DNA of 6,115 nt from contig CANQSE010000131.1 in the NCBI GenBank assembly GCA_947626405.1, positions 1 to 6,115 on the forward strand, given 5' to 3'. The notes beneath the pieces were generated by a model that saw only the letters and a list, made by a program, of their open reading frames with translations, was not told the DNA's origin and did no database searches. This document shows positions 5,732-6,115 of the stretch, piece after piece. The first letter of the stretch is position 1. Every line of letters starts with the position of its first letter. A program made the translations under genes and the position numbers. The stretch comes from an uncultured Acetatifactor sp. GTDB lineage: Bacteria; Bacillota; Clostridia; Lachnospirales; Lachnospiraceae.

Positions 5732-6115
5732 ATTCCGAAACGCGACAGGGGCCAGATTCTTATGAAAGCCCGCCCCACTATATCCTCGCGCTTTATGTTT
5801 CCCACGATCTCCATGCGGCTGTCGGTGCTGTTGTTCCGGTTGTCCCCCATGACAAAATATTCGTCGTCTCCCAAGGTTACGGGCTGGGCGGCGACTCCCC
5901 TGAGCTCCGGGCGTATTATCTCCCTGCCGTAGCTTTCCTCCAGAATTTCGCCGTTTATATAAATATTGCCGTTCTGATCTATCTGAACGGTCTCTCCCGG
6001 CAGCCCGATAATCCTTTTTATGTAATAAGCGTTTGGCATGTTTTTAGGCGGAAATACAATGATGTCAAATCTCTCAGGGTCGCGGAAATGATACGTAAGC
6101 TTGTCAACAATCAGA
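5716..6115 (-). CDS. lepB: Type I signal peptidase (N-terminus outside window)
   Basis: The frame is open to the right edge and supplies the last 132 codons. LepB is a membrane-anchored Ser/Lys protease that removes signal peptides from secreted proteins on the outer face of the membrane. Visible family boxes are RDPERFDIIVFPP, YYIKRIIGLPGETVQI with the catalytic Lys (codon 6016-6018), an INGE hairpin, and YFVMGDNRNNSTDSR, the highly conserved box E, followed by IVGRAFIRIWPLSRFGII. The nucleophilic Ser and the N-terminal membrane anchor lie upstream, outside the window. The short segment between the Lys box and box E fits the compact Gram-positive (SipS-like) type. An internal ATG at 6039 is not the start, because conserved sequence continues upstream of it. 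It is followed by rnhB; in related genomes these genes cluster with rplS and the ribosome-assembly GTPase rbgA. Confidence 0.96.
   Translation of the reverse strand, partial: LIVDKLTYHFRDPERFDIIVFPPKNMPNAYYIKRIIGLPGETVQIDQNGNIYINGEILEESYGREIIRPELRGVAAQPVTLGDDEYFVMGDNRNNSTDSRMEIVGNIKREDIVGRAFIRIWPLSRFGIIKHE

Overview
The window looks like a chromosomal segment of a Gram-positive Clostridia member, most likely a Lachnospiraceae-type Bacillota. This is inferred from gene content and order, a VanR-like regulator, purine-rich Shine-Dalgarno sites, a TTG start and a roughly balanced base composition. All seven genes lie on the minus strand, so transcription runs from high to low coordinates. There is no gene-free stretch longer than about 100 bases, and I see no RNA gene, insertion sequence, CRISPR array or phage gene.

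The right half is a compact housekeeping cluster. In transcription order it holds type I signal peptidase (lepB, cut by the right edge, 5716-6115), ribonuclease HII (rnhB, 4893-5675), a 675-residue protein with a FliK-like C-terminus and a long Ala/Gly/Asp repeat region (2837-4864), a 91-residue orphan FlhB-like C-terminal domain of the YlqH kind (2538-2813), and a YraN/UPF0102 nuclease-like protein (2172-2534). Gaps are 40, 28, 23 and 3 bases, so one operon is likely. From general knowledge of the family, the order rnhB - ylqG - ylqH is conserved in Bacillus and relatives. The FliK-like/FlhB-like pair resembles the two partners of the flagellar export substrate switch, yet it sits among DNA/RNA-maintenance genes and the FlhB-like protein lacks the NPTH self-cleavage motif.

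After about 100 bases that hold two imperfect direct repeats, the left part carries a two-component system. A VanR/OmpR-type response regulator (1379-2071) is followed 22 bases later by a large membrane protein, open through base 1, that is probably the N-terminal sensor part of its histidine kinase (1-1356). This protein has a long extracellular domain of roughly 370 residues between two membrane segments; the kinase domains would lie beyond the left edge.

No clearly new system is evident. The items most worth a second look are the orphan FliK/FlhB-like pair, the decapeptide-like repeat array inside the FliK-like protein, the direct repeats upstream of the response regulator, the large sensor domain, and an 11-bp triplet repeat across the lepB stop codon.
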